64,000 bases of DNA from Chryseobacterium antibioticum (GTDB lineage Bacteria; Bacteroidota; Bacteroidia; Flavobacteriales; Weeksellaceae): the NCBI RefSeq assembly GCF_012927325.1, contig NZ_JABBGI010000005.1, forward strand, positions 144,047 through 208,046, written 5' to 3'. Shown here one piece after another: positions 41,514-51,100 of this stretch; the first letter of the stretch is position 1; each line of letters begins with the position of its first letter. The notes beneath the pieces were generated by a model. That model was not told the origin of the DNA, did not search any database, and saw nothing but the letters and a program-made list of their open reading frames with translations. The translations under genes and the position numbers were made by a program.

Positions 41514-42044
41514 TTAAACCACCACAGATCTGCATAGATACCTCCTCAGCCTCCTCATCGGCAAATACACAAATATCACAGACAATATCCCCGCCAGCAC
41601 CCCAACAAGCACCGCCATGGCAGTGGCGTCCAGTTTATAATACTTTGACAAACTGAATTGTGCCAGCATCAATACAGACAAAACTAACAAGCCAGTAATG
41701 AGACCATGCACAATACTCAGTTTCGTCATCAGTTTCTTCTTATTGAGCTGATCATCTACGGTAAATTCAATGGCACCCTGCTCGGAAGCAATGATTACCC
41801 TGTTGATAATATCGATGGTAAGGACTACCGGTAGGAATATAGCCATAGGAAGGGTTAGTCGGGCCAGATTTTGAGTTCCTGAAAAGAAGTGCGTATATCC
41901 TAATTCCTGAAAGCTGGCATACGCAATAATGAAATTGAAAAATACATTGGGAAGGACATAATAAATCGTGCGCTTGATTAAAAAGCGTTTCAGGGTGGTT
42001 TTCTTGAGTTTTTTAGGTTGCGCAGGCTTCAGTTTAAATTTCAT
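41514..42044 (-). CDS. Four-TM membrane protein of the biosynthetic operon (176 aa)
   Basis: The basic N-terminus KFKLKPAQPKKLKKTTLKRF is followed by hydrophobic helices (YYVLPNVFFNFIIAYASF; LTLPMAIFLPVVLTIDIINR; LITGLLVLSVLMLAQFSL; MAVLVGVLAGILSVIFVYLP). It overlaps the acyltransferase stop by 4 bases, so it is translationally coupled to the tailoring genes. It may anchor the enzymes or help move the lipid product; there is no transporter motif. Confidence 0.75.
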   Translation of the reverse strand: MKFKLKPAQPKKLKKTTLKRFLIKRTIYYVLPNVFFNFIIAYASFQELGYTHFFSGTQNLARLTLPMAIFLPVVLTIDIINRVIIASEQGAIEFTVDDQLNKKKLMTKLSIVHGLITGLLVLSVLMLAQFSLSKYYKLDATAMAVLVGVLAGILSVIFVYLPMRRLRRYLCRSVVV

Positions 42045-43294
42045 AAAGACGAGGTCAGGAGTTCAATGGCTTTATTTTTAATTTTCACAGCTTCTTCTTT
42101 CGGAAGGAAATGCTCGTTGGACATAAAGGTAAAATCCATTTGTTGGTTGTACGTTGTGGTTACCAAAGTATTCGAATTCAGCCAAGGAAATGCAACCGTT
42201 GGGCTGATGATCGTTTCCAGTTGAAAATGCTTATAATCATTGGGAATATCAATTCTACCCATATTGGATAATGTGATATCATGCCCTCCTTTACTGGATT
42301 TCAACATAGCAATCATACGATCTACCACCGGATGCATCTGCTCGCCCATCCACAAAAGTTTTCTCGCTTCGATCTTATCTATTTTCTGAAGAAGATCTTT
42401 TTTGATCTCTCTTGCATTGTCCATGACATCCTGACTGCCCTTTTTTAACGGAAGTTCGACTGTTGGTGCAAAAGCAAACAGATGATCTTTTCTGATCTCG
42501 GGAATAAAGTGACGCACATCCACAGGACTGATCACTTTTCCTTTCGCCTGCTTCCCCTGTATTTCTTTAAAAGCCTGCATGTAGGCCGCACATAGCAAAG
42601 CATGTACGGAAATACCGTGAGCTTTACATTTTTCAGTGATTTGAGTTGTCATTTGGGAGTTTTCCTTCCAATGGATGACATAGTTTTTCCCGAGATTTCT
42701 TATTTTGCTTTTTCGCTGTATCATAAAAAAGAACCGGGCCATCAGCAGGTAAATACTGGCTTTCCGTTTTTCTTTTTTCGTATTGAAATCCAGAGGCAGA
42801 AAATCATCAACGGAACTGAATACCGGATAAGGATTCATCTCAAAAGAAGGATCATCCAAAAGGCCAAGAAGTTCCCGCATCAGAGTGACAAGGGAAGTTC
42901 CGTCGCAGATACAGTGAGGCAATACCCAAAGGATTTCCGAAGCACCCTGTCCCTTTACCCATACCAGTTGGGCAAGCGGTTTCTTTTCGTCTTTAAACAG
43001 CCGGAACCACTCTTTTTCAGATTCCCGCAACCAGTCCTCATCCGTTTTCCGGTCAACAATACGGAGCGGAATCGGTTCAATCTCTTTTTCTTCTGTAAAA
43101 AAAGGATACTTTTCACTGTGCCTATTAATCCTGGTTCTCAGCAAAGGGTGCTTCTGCTGGATTTTCGTCAAAGCAGCCCTAAAGTTTTTTTCAGGGATTT
43201 CCCCTTTGATTTTTGCGGTAAATACACAATTGACCGGTGTTTCTGGATCAACGTACATAATCCTTTCCACCATCATTAATTTTCTTCTGATCAT
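42041..43294 (-). CDS. Condensation-fold acyltransferase 1 (PapA/WES-like)
   Basis: 417 residues. The active-site motif HxxxDG is in LWVLPHCICDGTSLVTLMRE, about residue 133. The N-terminal NCVFTAKIKGEIPEKNFRAA and KHPLLRTRI match condensation/PapA-type acyltransferases, with DITLSNMGRIDIPNDYKHFQ near the end. These enzymes transfer acyl groups from ACP or CoA to alcohols or amines. It is a paralogue of the adjacent enzyme 43291-44592, overlapping it by 4 bases. It likely esterifies the megasynthase product or its sugar. Confidence 0.87.
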   Translation of the reverse strand: MIRRKLMMVERIMYVDPETPVNCVFTAKIKGEIPEKNFRAALTKIQQKHPLLRTRINRHSEKYPFFTEEKEIEPIPLRIVDRKTDEDWLRESEKEWFRLFKDEKKPLAQLVWVKGQGASEILWVLPHCICDGTSLVTLMRELLGLLDDPSFEMNPYPVFSSVDDFLPLDFNTKKEKRKASIYLLMARFFFMIQRKSKIRNLGKNYVIHWKENSQMTTQITEKCKAHGISVHALLCAAYMQAFKEIQGKQAKGKVISPVDVRHFIPEIRKDHLFAFAPTVELPLKKGSQDVMDNAREIKKDLLQKIDKIEARKLLWMGEQMHPVVDRMIAMLKSSKGGHDITLSNMGRIDIPNDYKHFQLETIISPTVAFPWLNSNTLVTTTYNQQMDFTFMSNEHFLPKEEAVKIKNKAIELLTSSL

Positions 43295-44592
43295 AATACA
43301 GATATAGGATCTAGTTGTTCTTTTACAGTCTGAATCACTTCATCCCGGATCGCTAACGCTTCAGCATACGGTAAATATCCTTCGCTTCCTACGAAAGAAA
43401 AATCCATTTCTCCATTAAATGTTGACGTCACCATCGTTGTCGTATTTCCCAACGGACCAATCACAGAAGGACTGAAAATGGTCTCTAGTGTAAAATCCTT
43501 GTATTGATGAGGAATCTGAATGCGTCCCAGATTGGAAAACATACAATCATTGGAAGATTTTCCATGTTTTAAAAGCTTGGTAAAATTCTTCAAAGCATCA
43601 TGAGCAGACTCCATCACCATCATGGTAATGTAGGGATTCAGTTTGGAGGTCTTACGCTCTACAGACTCCTGCATCAGTCGTAAATTCTCAGAAAAGCTTA
43701 TTTTATGATTTGCTGAGACCACGATCATCAGACCGAAAGCGAAAATATGGTCTTCTTTGATCTGGCTGGCAAAGCGCCTGATATCTACCGGACATGAAAC
43801 CTTATTGAAGGAAGCATCCCCTTTTACCTTCCTGAATGCCTGAAGCACCGCTGCACATAAAAACGTGTTCACCGTAACTTCCATTGATTTGCAGTAGGCA
43901 ATTAATTCCCCGCTCATTTCTTTGTCAAATTTCCAGTGGATCAGGTAATCGTTTTGCCGCTCAACTGCTTTTTTACCAACTGGAATACACTTGATGGCTG
44001 TTGCTGCTACCCTACCAATCACTTTCGCTTTCAACTTTTGTCTGCGGTTCGTCAGAATGTCTGCCGGAACTACATCATGAATTCCCAGTATCGGATTTTC
44101 TACTCCAATTTCCGCTGCCGGATTATCCAATATCGTTAAAAATTCATAGAGGAAAGCCATCGCAGAACCTCCATCACATAAACAATGGTGAAAAGAAAAA
44201 AGCATATCCGAAACCGCCTCTCCTTTGATCCATATGAACCGGAGAAGGGGTTGCTCCCCATAATGAAACAACGTCTGCCATTCTCTTCTGGATTCCTCCT
44301 GCCAGTCGTTCTCCCCTTTCCTGGAAACAATTCGTACTGGTATCGGCAGATGTTTTTCCAGTACTTCAAACCAGGGGATATTTTTTTCATCATGGCTGAT
44401 GAGTGCTCTCAACCACGGATGTTTGCCCTGAAGCTGGCTCAGGGCATGTTGAATATCTTCTTCCTTAAAGATACCCCGCAAACGGAACGGAATCACCGCA
44501 TTAAAAGGTTCTGTTCCGTCACCCAGCAGCATGCGCTCACCAAATAACAATTTTCGTTTCATCTGTAGATATCTATCTTTTTTAAAGGTCAT
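43291..44592 (-). CDS. Condensation-fold acyltransferase 2 (PapA/WES-like)
   Basis: 433 residues. The active site is FSFHHCLCDGGSAMAFLYEF (HHxxxDG). The opening KLLFGERMLLGDGTEPFNAV parallels KLMMVERIMYVDPETPVNCV in the neighbour, showing recent duplication. CMFSNLGRIQIPHQYKDFTL matches its partner near the C-terminus. The likely start may be the internal ATG ten codons in (MKRKLLFGER), which aligns with the paralogue. Two acyltransferases in tandem suggest two ester positions or two acyl donors. Confidence 0.86.
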   Translation of the reverse strand: MTFKKDRYLQMKRKLLFGERMLLGDGTEPFNAVIPFRLRGIFKEEDIQHALSQLQGKHPWLRALISHDEKNIPWFEVLEKHLPIPVRIVSRKGENDWQEESRREWQTLFHYGEQPLLRFIWIKGEAVSDMLFSFHHCLCDGGSAMAFLYEFLTILDNPAAEIGVENPILGIHDVVPADILTNRRQKLKAKVIGRVAATAIKCIPVGKKAVERQNDYLIHWKFDKEMSGELIAYCKSMEVTVNTFLCAAVLQAFRKVKGDASFNKVSCPVDIRRFASQIKEDHIFAFGLMIVVSANHKISFSENLRLMQESVERKTSKLNPYITMMVMESAHDALKNFTKLLKHGKSSNDCMFSNLGRIQIPHQYKDFTLETIFSPSVIGPLGNTTTMVTSTFNGEMDFSFVGSEGYLPYAEALAIRDEVIQTVKEQLDPISVL

Positions 44593-44651
44593 ATGGAATC
44601 GCGTCGTCTTTATCAGTGTCTGTATTTACCAATAATGCCGATTTCATAGGC

Positions 44652-47057
44652 TTATCCTAAAACTAATGATGGTTGTTCTTGTTGTACAAAGCTTTCCAGT
44701 AGCTCTACAGCCAGGTCATTACCGCCTGCATTGAGTAAACTGGACTGAACTTCTTTCGCTGCGTTTCTGTATGCCGGGTTTTCCAGCAATTCAAAAACGG
44801 TTTCACGAAGAGCCTCCACCCGTAATCGCTTGTATCGGATGCTGATTCCACAGCCTGCTTTTTCAATTAATTTTGCGATATGAAAATGATCATAGGCAAT
44901 CGGGGTAATGAGCATCGGCAATCCATTGGTGAAGGTATCGTTAACGGTATTGAAACCTCCGTGGCAGATCACCATATCCATATGCGGCATCAATGCTGAT
45001 TGGGGCACAAAACCGCTTACAATAAAATTAGAAGGCCATTCTTCAAATATTTCCGGCGGGGTTGCTGCGATCACCGTTACAGGCTGATTGGCAAAGGCTG
45101 CCACTACCTTTTCAAAAAAGGCTTTCCGGATATCTACCAACAGTGTTCCGAGTGATACAAATATTTTCGGTGTCGTAGACGCTTCCAGTTTTCCCCAGTC
45201 AAAAGGGGCCGGGTTGGGACGTCCTTTTACCGGACCTACAAATCTCATATGTGATGGAACCGTTTCAAAATCCGCAAAAGTCTGTGACGTGAAGACCAGA
45301 TTTAACTGATTGGAATGGATGAAAATTCCTTCATCATCAATCCCCACTTCTTTTTGAAGGTCTTTGATCAGGTTTTGCTGCCACTCGAATATTTTGGGTG
45401 CGTTATTTGCCGTATCGCCCATTACATCGGGAGGAACAGGTGTAGTCGTCACACATGGAATATTGTGTTTGTGGGCAAAAAGAGCTCCTCCAAAGGTGAT
45501 GCAGTCATTCACCAGAACATCAGGCTTCCACGTACTGGTCAGACGCTCCAATCCAGGCATCATCATTTTAGCAAACGGAACATAGGTTTCCTCGAGTGCC
45601 AGTTTCATGACTTCAGGTCCTGAACAGGCCGGCCCGTCATCCTGTCTCTTTAAAATACGCTGAATATCCTCCTGAAACGGAACAAGATCTTCTTCAGGAT
45701 AAAAATAACTTCCTCCTTCAGGAATATGTTTGTTGTCCAATGGAGTAATTCCAAACCATTTCACTTCGTGTCCGCGGGCGATCAAACTTGCACCAACGCT
45801 CAATGTTGGGCTGATATGTCCGAAAAACGGCGGAATTACAAATAAAAATTTAGAGCCAGGCTTTACTGTTTCGGCAGCAGGGATTAATGCTTTTTCAAGC
45901 AAATTGGCTGCAGTGGTTGTGCCTCCGGCTTCGGTGAAAGATTCACGAACCGTTTCAGCAGCTTCTTTATATTCTGGATTATTTAAAATATTTTTTACAG
46001 CTTCGTTCAAGTGATGGGATTTAAATCGGTTAAAATTAAGACGCTCTCCTGCTCCGGTACGCACCACACGTCCAGCCACATGCGACTGATCATATGCAAT
46101 CGGGATCACCACCAACGGAAGACCGTTGGAAAGGGCTTCAGAGACGGTATTGTGACCGCCGTGGCAAACCACTCCATCCAGATGTGGCAGCAGATCCAGT
46201 TGCGGAACCTGATGATAGACCATGAAATTTTCCGGCCAGCTATCAAAAAGCTTTGGATCAGAAACCAATACAACGGTCATATCTTCATCTTTAAAAGCAT
46301 CAACCACCTTTTGGAAGAAAACTTTTTTATGATCATGATCGAAAGTTGTTCCGATGCTTACCAGGATCTTTTTGTTGGTACTGCTTTTAAATCTGTCCCA
46401 ATCAAATTCACTGGAGATCCGGCGTTCCGTAAGAACAGGTCCCGTAAATTGATAGTTTTCCGGCAGATCCATTTCGCCAAAGAAATATTTTGAAGTTAAA
46501 ACAAGGGTCAACAGATCCGAAGAAGCTAATGAACGGTTTTCCGTCACACCCAGTTCTTTCTGCAGTTCAATGATTTTATTGACTTCCCATTCGTGTACTT
46601 TAGGCAGCTCATCCATCATTTTAATGGCAGCCGGAGCGGTAACTGAGGTACTGTAGGGAAGATTCAGTTTTTTAGCGGCAATAGCAGCAGCAAATAACTG
46701 ATGATCTCCAATCACCATATCGGGCTGATATTGTTTCAGCAAGGTAACGATTCCATTGTAGCAATGTCTGTTTAAAGGAATCAGTACGTCATCGTAAAGA
46801 AACTTAATACTGTCGATACCGTAGACTACTTTTTTAGAAATAATATCGAGATAGCTTTCGCTTTCTCTTTTTTCCTCGTCGGTCTGGTCATATTGAATGA
46901 GTAAAAGTTCTCCTCCGACAGGAAGTTTCGTACTTAAATTTTTATCAAGACTGATCCAGGCCACTTTATGTCCTCTTTGCAATAATTCTGCACCGATGCT
47001 TAAGGTTGGATTGACATGGCCTGTCAATGGTGGAACAACAAATACAAATTTAGCCAT
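44652..47057 (-). CDS. Tandem-duplicated UGT-type glycosyltransferase (two GT1 modules in one chain)
   Basis: 801 residues, twice the usual size. Module 1 (about 1-395) begins MAKFVFVVPPLTGHVNPTLS and ends with HLDGVVCHGGHNTVSEALSN, the donor-sugar-binding motif. Module 2 (about 398-801) repeats both: FLFVIPPFFGHISPTLSVGA and HMDMVICHGGFNTVNDTFTN. Each resembles macrolide/zeaxanthin-type GT1 enzymes that glycosylate hydrophobic acceptors using nucleotide sugars. The fusion could add two sugars in sequence. It overlaps the hydrolase gene by 8 bases. Confidence 0.9.
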   Translation of the reverse strand: MAKFVFVVPPLTGHVNPTLSIGAELLQRGHKVAWISLDKNLSTKLPVGGELLLIQYDQTDEEKRESESYLDIISKKVVYGIDSIKFLYDDVLIPLNRHCYNGIVTLLKQYQPDMVIGDHQLFAAAIAAKKLNLPYSTSVTAPAAIKMMDELPKVHEWEVNKIIELQKELGVTENRSLASSDLLTLVLTSKYFFGEMDLPENYQFTGPVLTERRISSEFDWDRFKSSTNKKILVSIGTTFDHDHKKVFFQKVVDAFKDEDMTVVLVSDPKLFDSWPENFMVYHQVPQLDLLPHLDGVVCHGGHNTVSEALSNGLPLVVIPIAYDQSHVAGRVVRTGAGERLNFNRFKSHHLNEAVKNILNNPEYKEAAETVRESFTEAGGTTTAANLLEKALIPAAETVKPGSKFLFVIPPFFGHISPTLSVGASLIARGHEVKWFGITPLDNKHIPEGGSYFYPEEDLVPFQEDIQRILKRQDDGPACSGPEVMKLALEETYVPFAKMMMPGLERLTSTWKPDVLVNDCITFGGALFAHKHNIPCVTTTPVPPDVMGDTANNAPKIFEWQQNLIKDLQKEVGIDDEGIFIHSNQLNLVFTSQTFADFETVPSHMRFVGPVKGRPNPAPFDWGKLEASTTPKIFVSLGTLLVDIRKAFFEKVVAAFANQPVTVIAATPPEIFEEWPSNFIVSGFVPQSALMPHMDMVICHGGFNTVNDTFTNGLPMLITPIAYDHFHIAKLIEKAGCGISIRYKRLRVEALRETVFELLENPAYRNAAKEVQSSLLNAGGNDLAVELLESFVQQEQPSLVLG

Positions 47058-47844
47058 GATTTTGTGTTAATGTGTTAGATAATGATTGAGATAAAAAATG
47101 AACCATCGATTCTGCGATCTGAACGGGTTCCTGTATCGGAACGTTATGATCACCGGAAATCAGTTCCAGTTCAGATGAAATAATCTGCATTTTCAGCCAT
47201 TCACCCGTAGGTTTACAGTTCGATTCGGATCCGTAAAGCAAAAGTGTAGGAATATCCAGTTCTGAGAAATTGACTTCACTCAGAAAATGTTTTTCCCTGA
47301 TCATATCTGCCTTGATGCTGGTCTTTTCAAACAGGAATTCATACATCCGGTGATTTTTCTCCATCTGCCTTTTGCCCATCTGCACTTTGGTAGTGTCCGT
47401 AAAATTGGCCACATAATGTTCGAGGAATTCTTTGCTGTATTCATCGATGATGTTACGGGCCTTTTCGTCCTGAGGATCCGGTGCTTCTATGACCACCAGC
47501 TGACTCACACGGTCCGGAGCTTTCAGGGCTGTTTTCAAAGCGATAAGTCCTCCGAAACTGTATCCGGCCAAATGTACTTTTTTGAGGTTTAAAACATCCA
47601 TCAAAGCCAAAAGATCAGACAACATACTTTCCAGATCGTAACCGTCTGTAAAACGCTCACTCATGCCATGGCTTTTCAAATCGTACATCACCACATGGAA
47701 ATGCTTCGCCAGAATAGGGGCAATATTGAAATAATATATGGACAGGTTGCTGAACATCCCGTGGATAAGCACCACCGTCTGTTCAGCCCCTTTGTTGAGT
47801 TCCTGAATATGAACCTGTTTATGATTAACCGTGATTATTGGCAT
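47050..47844 (-). CDS. Alpha/beta hydrolase, probable release or editing enzyme
   Basis: 264 residues. The oxyanion-hole segment is VVLIHGMFSNLSIYYF, the nucleophile elbow is HLAGYSFGGLIALKTA (GxSxG), and the His region is ISGDHNVPIQEP. It lies between the free ACP and the glycosyltransferase with overlaps on both sides, so it may act as a stand-alone thioesterase freeing the chain from ACP, or as an esterase. Cytosolic; substrate not known. Confidence 0.87.
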   Translation of the reverse strand: MPIITVNHKQVHIQELNKGAEQTVVLIHGMFSNLSIYYFNIAPILAKHFHVVMYDLKSHGMSERFTDGYDLESMLSDLLALMDVLNLKKVHLAGYSFGGLIALKTALKAPDRVSQLVVIEAPDPQDEKARNIIDEYSKEFLEHYVANFTDTTKVQMGKRQMEKNHRMYEFLFEKTSIKADMIREKHFLSEVNFSELDIPTLLLYGSESNCKPTGEWLKMQIISSELELISGDHNVPIQEPVQIAESMVHFLSQSLSNTLTQNHG

Positions 47845-48134
47845 TCGTAGATATAATTAATAATCATACTCAGGTCAAGGTCGATCAACTGATCTAAGTC
47901 CATTGAAGACAGCCATCCTGTAAAATCAATCTGATCCCCGAAATACGCTTTGATCTTCTCGGAAAAAGAAACGATTTCTATACTGTCCATTTCCAGATCT
48001 TTCGTGAATGAACTGTCCGGAGTGATGTCCATTTCCTCTACAAATTCAGCGCCTATCACTTCAGTAATAAAACCTTTCAAAAGAGTGAACAATTCTTCGT
48101 GATTCAATTTTAATGTGTGGTTTATAGTGTCCAT
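47835..48134 (-). CDS. Stand-alone acyl carrier protein
   Basis: 99 residues, acidic and helical. The phosphopantetheine attachment Ser is in KDLEMDSIEIVSFSEKIKAY (DS motif). It overlaps the end of the KS-AT-DH-PPTase gene by 13 bases and the hydrolase by 10. With the PPTase domain of its neighbour available to load it, it may hold the acyl group for the condensation-fold acyltransferases or a starter unit. Confidence 0.9.
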   Translation of the reverse strand: MDTINHTLKLNHEELFTLLKGFITEVIGAEFVEEMDITPDSSFTKDLEMDSIEIVSFSEKIKAYFGDQIDFTGWLSSMDLDQLIDLDLSMIINYIYECQ

Positions 48135-51100
48135 CCGATAATATATTTTTTATGTTTAATAGTTTTTATTTCAGTTTGGTTGATCCATAAGTGATCTCCC
48201 TCAACATGGGTGATTTCAAAGGCTTTTGGATTTCCTTTCAGTCCGGTTCCGAGAAACTTTCCGTAGGCTTCTTTGGCTACCCAGAACTTGGTGGTCCATT
48301 CTGCCTGATCTCTGTCTTTTAATAAGGTTAATTCGTGATCGGTAAATACCAGATCATAGAATCCGGAACTGCGTTCCTCAATGATCTCCATGTCGATTCC
48401 TACCGGGCCGCCCTGGCGTGCAATACCTACCGCATCTTTTTCTTTATGTGCTAAAGAAATATGGATATCTTCAGTGACATCGCCTATCAGATAAGGTTTT
48501 CCGACTTCATCTTTCCCTATTTCAAAAGTGATGGGAAAACAAGGATGATTTTTCTTTTCGCGGAGAAGGTTCCGAACGGCATCTTTCACCGCTACACGGC
48601 TCACCATCCATTCTTTTCGTTTATTAGGAAACAACTGCTGATGGTATTGTTTTTCCGTCTGGTTGAAATATCTTTTGAGAATAAAATCCCACGAAGCGAC
48701 TCTCGTGTATGCCTGATGAAAGAAAAATACCTCAGGGGCTATTTCTTCCGAAAGACGATTGTGTAAAGGCGACATGGAAACGTTCCAAAGAGGCTCGTCA
48801 ATTTCTAATCGGCGGTTTTGCCAGCCGGTAATCGCGCACCATACTTTTCCGTCTCTTTTGAGAATGATATCTGCAATGGCAAATTCTTCATTGAGTTCGG
48901 TAAGGATGCAGGTACATTCAAAAAGGCCGTTCTGGTCCTCCATATCACCAAAGAATTCAATATCTCTGATTTTCACAGGGAAAGCAATACGGTCTTTCGT
49001 TAAGGTTAATTGTAACCACAGTCCGAATAACTGTCCGGCATTATCCAGTAAGGATCCTTTCCCTCCGTTTCCTTTGATTTTTCCTACAATTCCTTTCGTT
49101 CCTACTGCTGAAATTTCAGTAATTCCCTGGTACAGTTCTCCATGGAACATATGTTTGTCATAGATCTCTTCAGGTGTTCTTTCGATAGGCAGAAGATCCC
49201 CGATTGCCAGGTTAAAGACAGGAACAGCAGGCGCAGATAAAGCCAGTAAGACTTCTGCATTCGCAAAGTTTTCGATATCAAGGTAGGCATGGTTATTTGA
49301 ACGCCATTCTCCTTTGACTGTTTTTTCAAAAGGTTTGGCGACATTCATCCATTGAAACACACTCACATTCATGATTTTATGAACGCGGGTTCCGGGTATT
49401 TCGGCCTGTGCTATTTCTGCTAACTGCTCAAAAATCATGGTCATCGGGATCACCGGCTCCATATCAGAAACATTGGTCCAACCTTTCGGCTGTCTCAATA
49501 AACTGTGATCGATGAGGTAAGGATGAGTATCTAAAGTAACATACAGAAGTTTCGAGAAATTCTTGCTGACAGGTGCTTTAGAAACCACAGGTCTTGGAAC
49601 TGTAATTTCCGGACGGTTTTGAAACAGCGTCAGTACTTCTTCCTGCATCCGGATCATATCGGTGATATTATCCTGGAAAGCCTGAACAAGCGGATGACCA
49701 GTCTTAGCCACCGTCGCTGAAACTGCATTTTGTTTTGGCATTTCAAAAGATTGAGCCAGATTCTGAATTTCTTTAAAATCACGGATAATCGGTGACCCTA
49801 ACTGTAACTTTATTCCTTTTCCAGATGATTTTTTAGATGGGTTTTGTACTTCTAAAAAGTCCAATGCTACTGTTTTACCTTCCACAAATAATGCGGCTAC
49901 AACACGCTGCAACTGAGCCAGTGCAGATCTTGTGGCTACGCTGGAAGCAATCGTACTGAATGCTTTTCCTTTTAAGGTATCATCAATAAACCCGATCAGT
50001 CCTCCGGTACCAATCTGGATAAAGAATCTCGCTCCTTCTTCGTACAGTTTATCCGTCAGTTCACGGAAGCGGACTGGCTGAACCAAATGTTCTGCACTTA
50101 GTTTTCTGATGGCATCCTGATCGGCAGGATACGGCTCCAAAGTCGTTGCCGACCATAACGGAATCTTCGTCTGTTGAAACTGCGCTTTTTCCATTCCAGC
50201 CAGGATCACATCCAGTTTATCAGCGATAAAAGGCGAGTGAAAACCGGATTGGAACGGCAGAATCTGATGAAAAATCTGTTTTGATTTTAACAATGGAACC
50301 AGTTCATCCAAGGCTGCATTACTGCCACAAAGGATCACCTGATTGGGACAATTGTCATTGGAAATATAAAGATTGGGAATCGCATCGATAAAAGGCTTGA
50401 CGGCATCAATCCCCGCTCCGATTGCAATGAATCTGGAATCTTTTAATTCAAAGGTTTCCGGATTCAGAACATCAATCAAAGCTTTTACAGAATTCACTTC
50501 TGCCAGTTCGGAGGAATATCCAGCGAGCCATTCTCCCAGACTGTGTCCGGCATTCATATCCGGAACAATTCCCAGTTTTTTCAGTGCGTTGTCAAGAATA
50601 CTGCATTTGTTGAAAATTCCCAATGCATCGGTTAATAAACCTTCTCCTTCTGTTTCGATAGGTTCGGTTAATCCAAAATAACGGCTCACACTGTCCACTT
50701 CCCCTTTCGCAAGGCCATCCAGCCCAGGAAATACGAAGGCTATTTTGCCTCCATCCTTCAATAAAGGCGTTTTGGTGTACCAAATATCCTGTTTATTGCG
50801 CCAAGGATTGTCTTTAGCTACAATTTTAATGGCTTTTTCTATTCTTTCAGGTGTTGGGTCGAATAAAGCAATCCGGTAATCCCCTTCTCCTACTCTGTTT
50901 TCGTTGTTTTTTAAAGCAGAAAGTAATTCTTCGTGTGTGGGTCTTGCCAATACTAAAACGCTGTCTTTTTTTGGCATATCATAGCCTTCCAAAACGACGT
51001 GCGCATTGATCCCTCCAAATCCGAAGGCATTGACTGCCGCTACTTTCGGCAAACCTGTTTTTGACCATCTTTTCGGTTCCTGTACCGGAGCAAAACGGGT

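Noticed and set aside
42602..43279. 225-aa open frame opposite acyltransferase 1
   Set aside because: It is antisense to an acyltransferase with intact active site and paralogue; residues are Phe/Pro/Arg-rich as expected of a shadow frame.
46011..46493. 160-aa open frame opposite the glycosyltransferase
   Set aside because: Antisense to the first GT1 module; no signal, motif or neighbour supports it.
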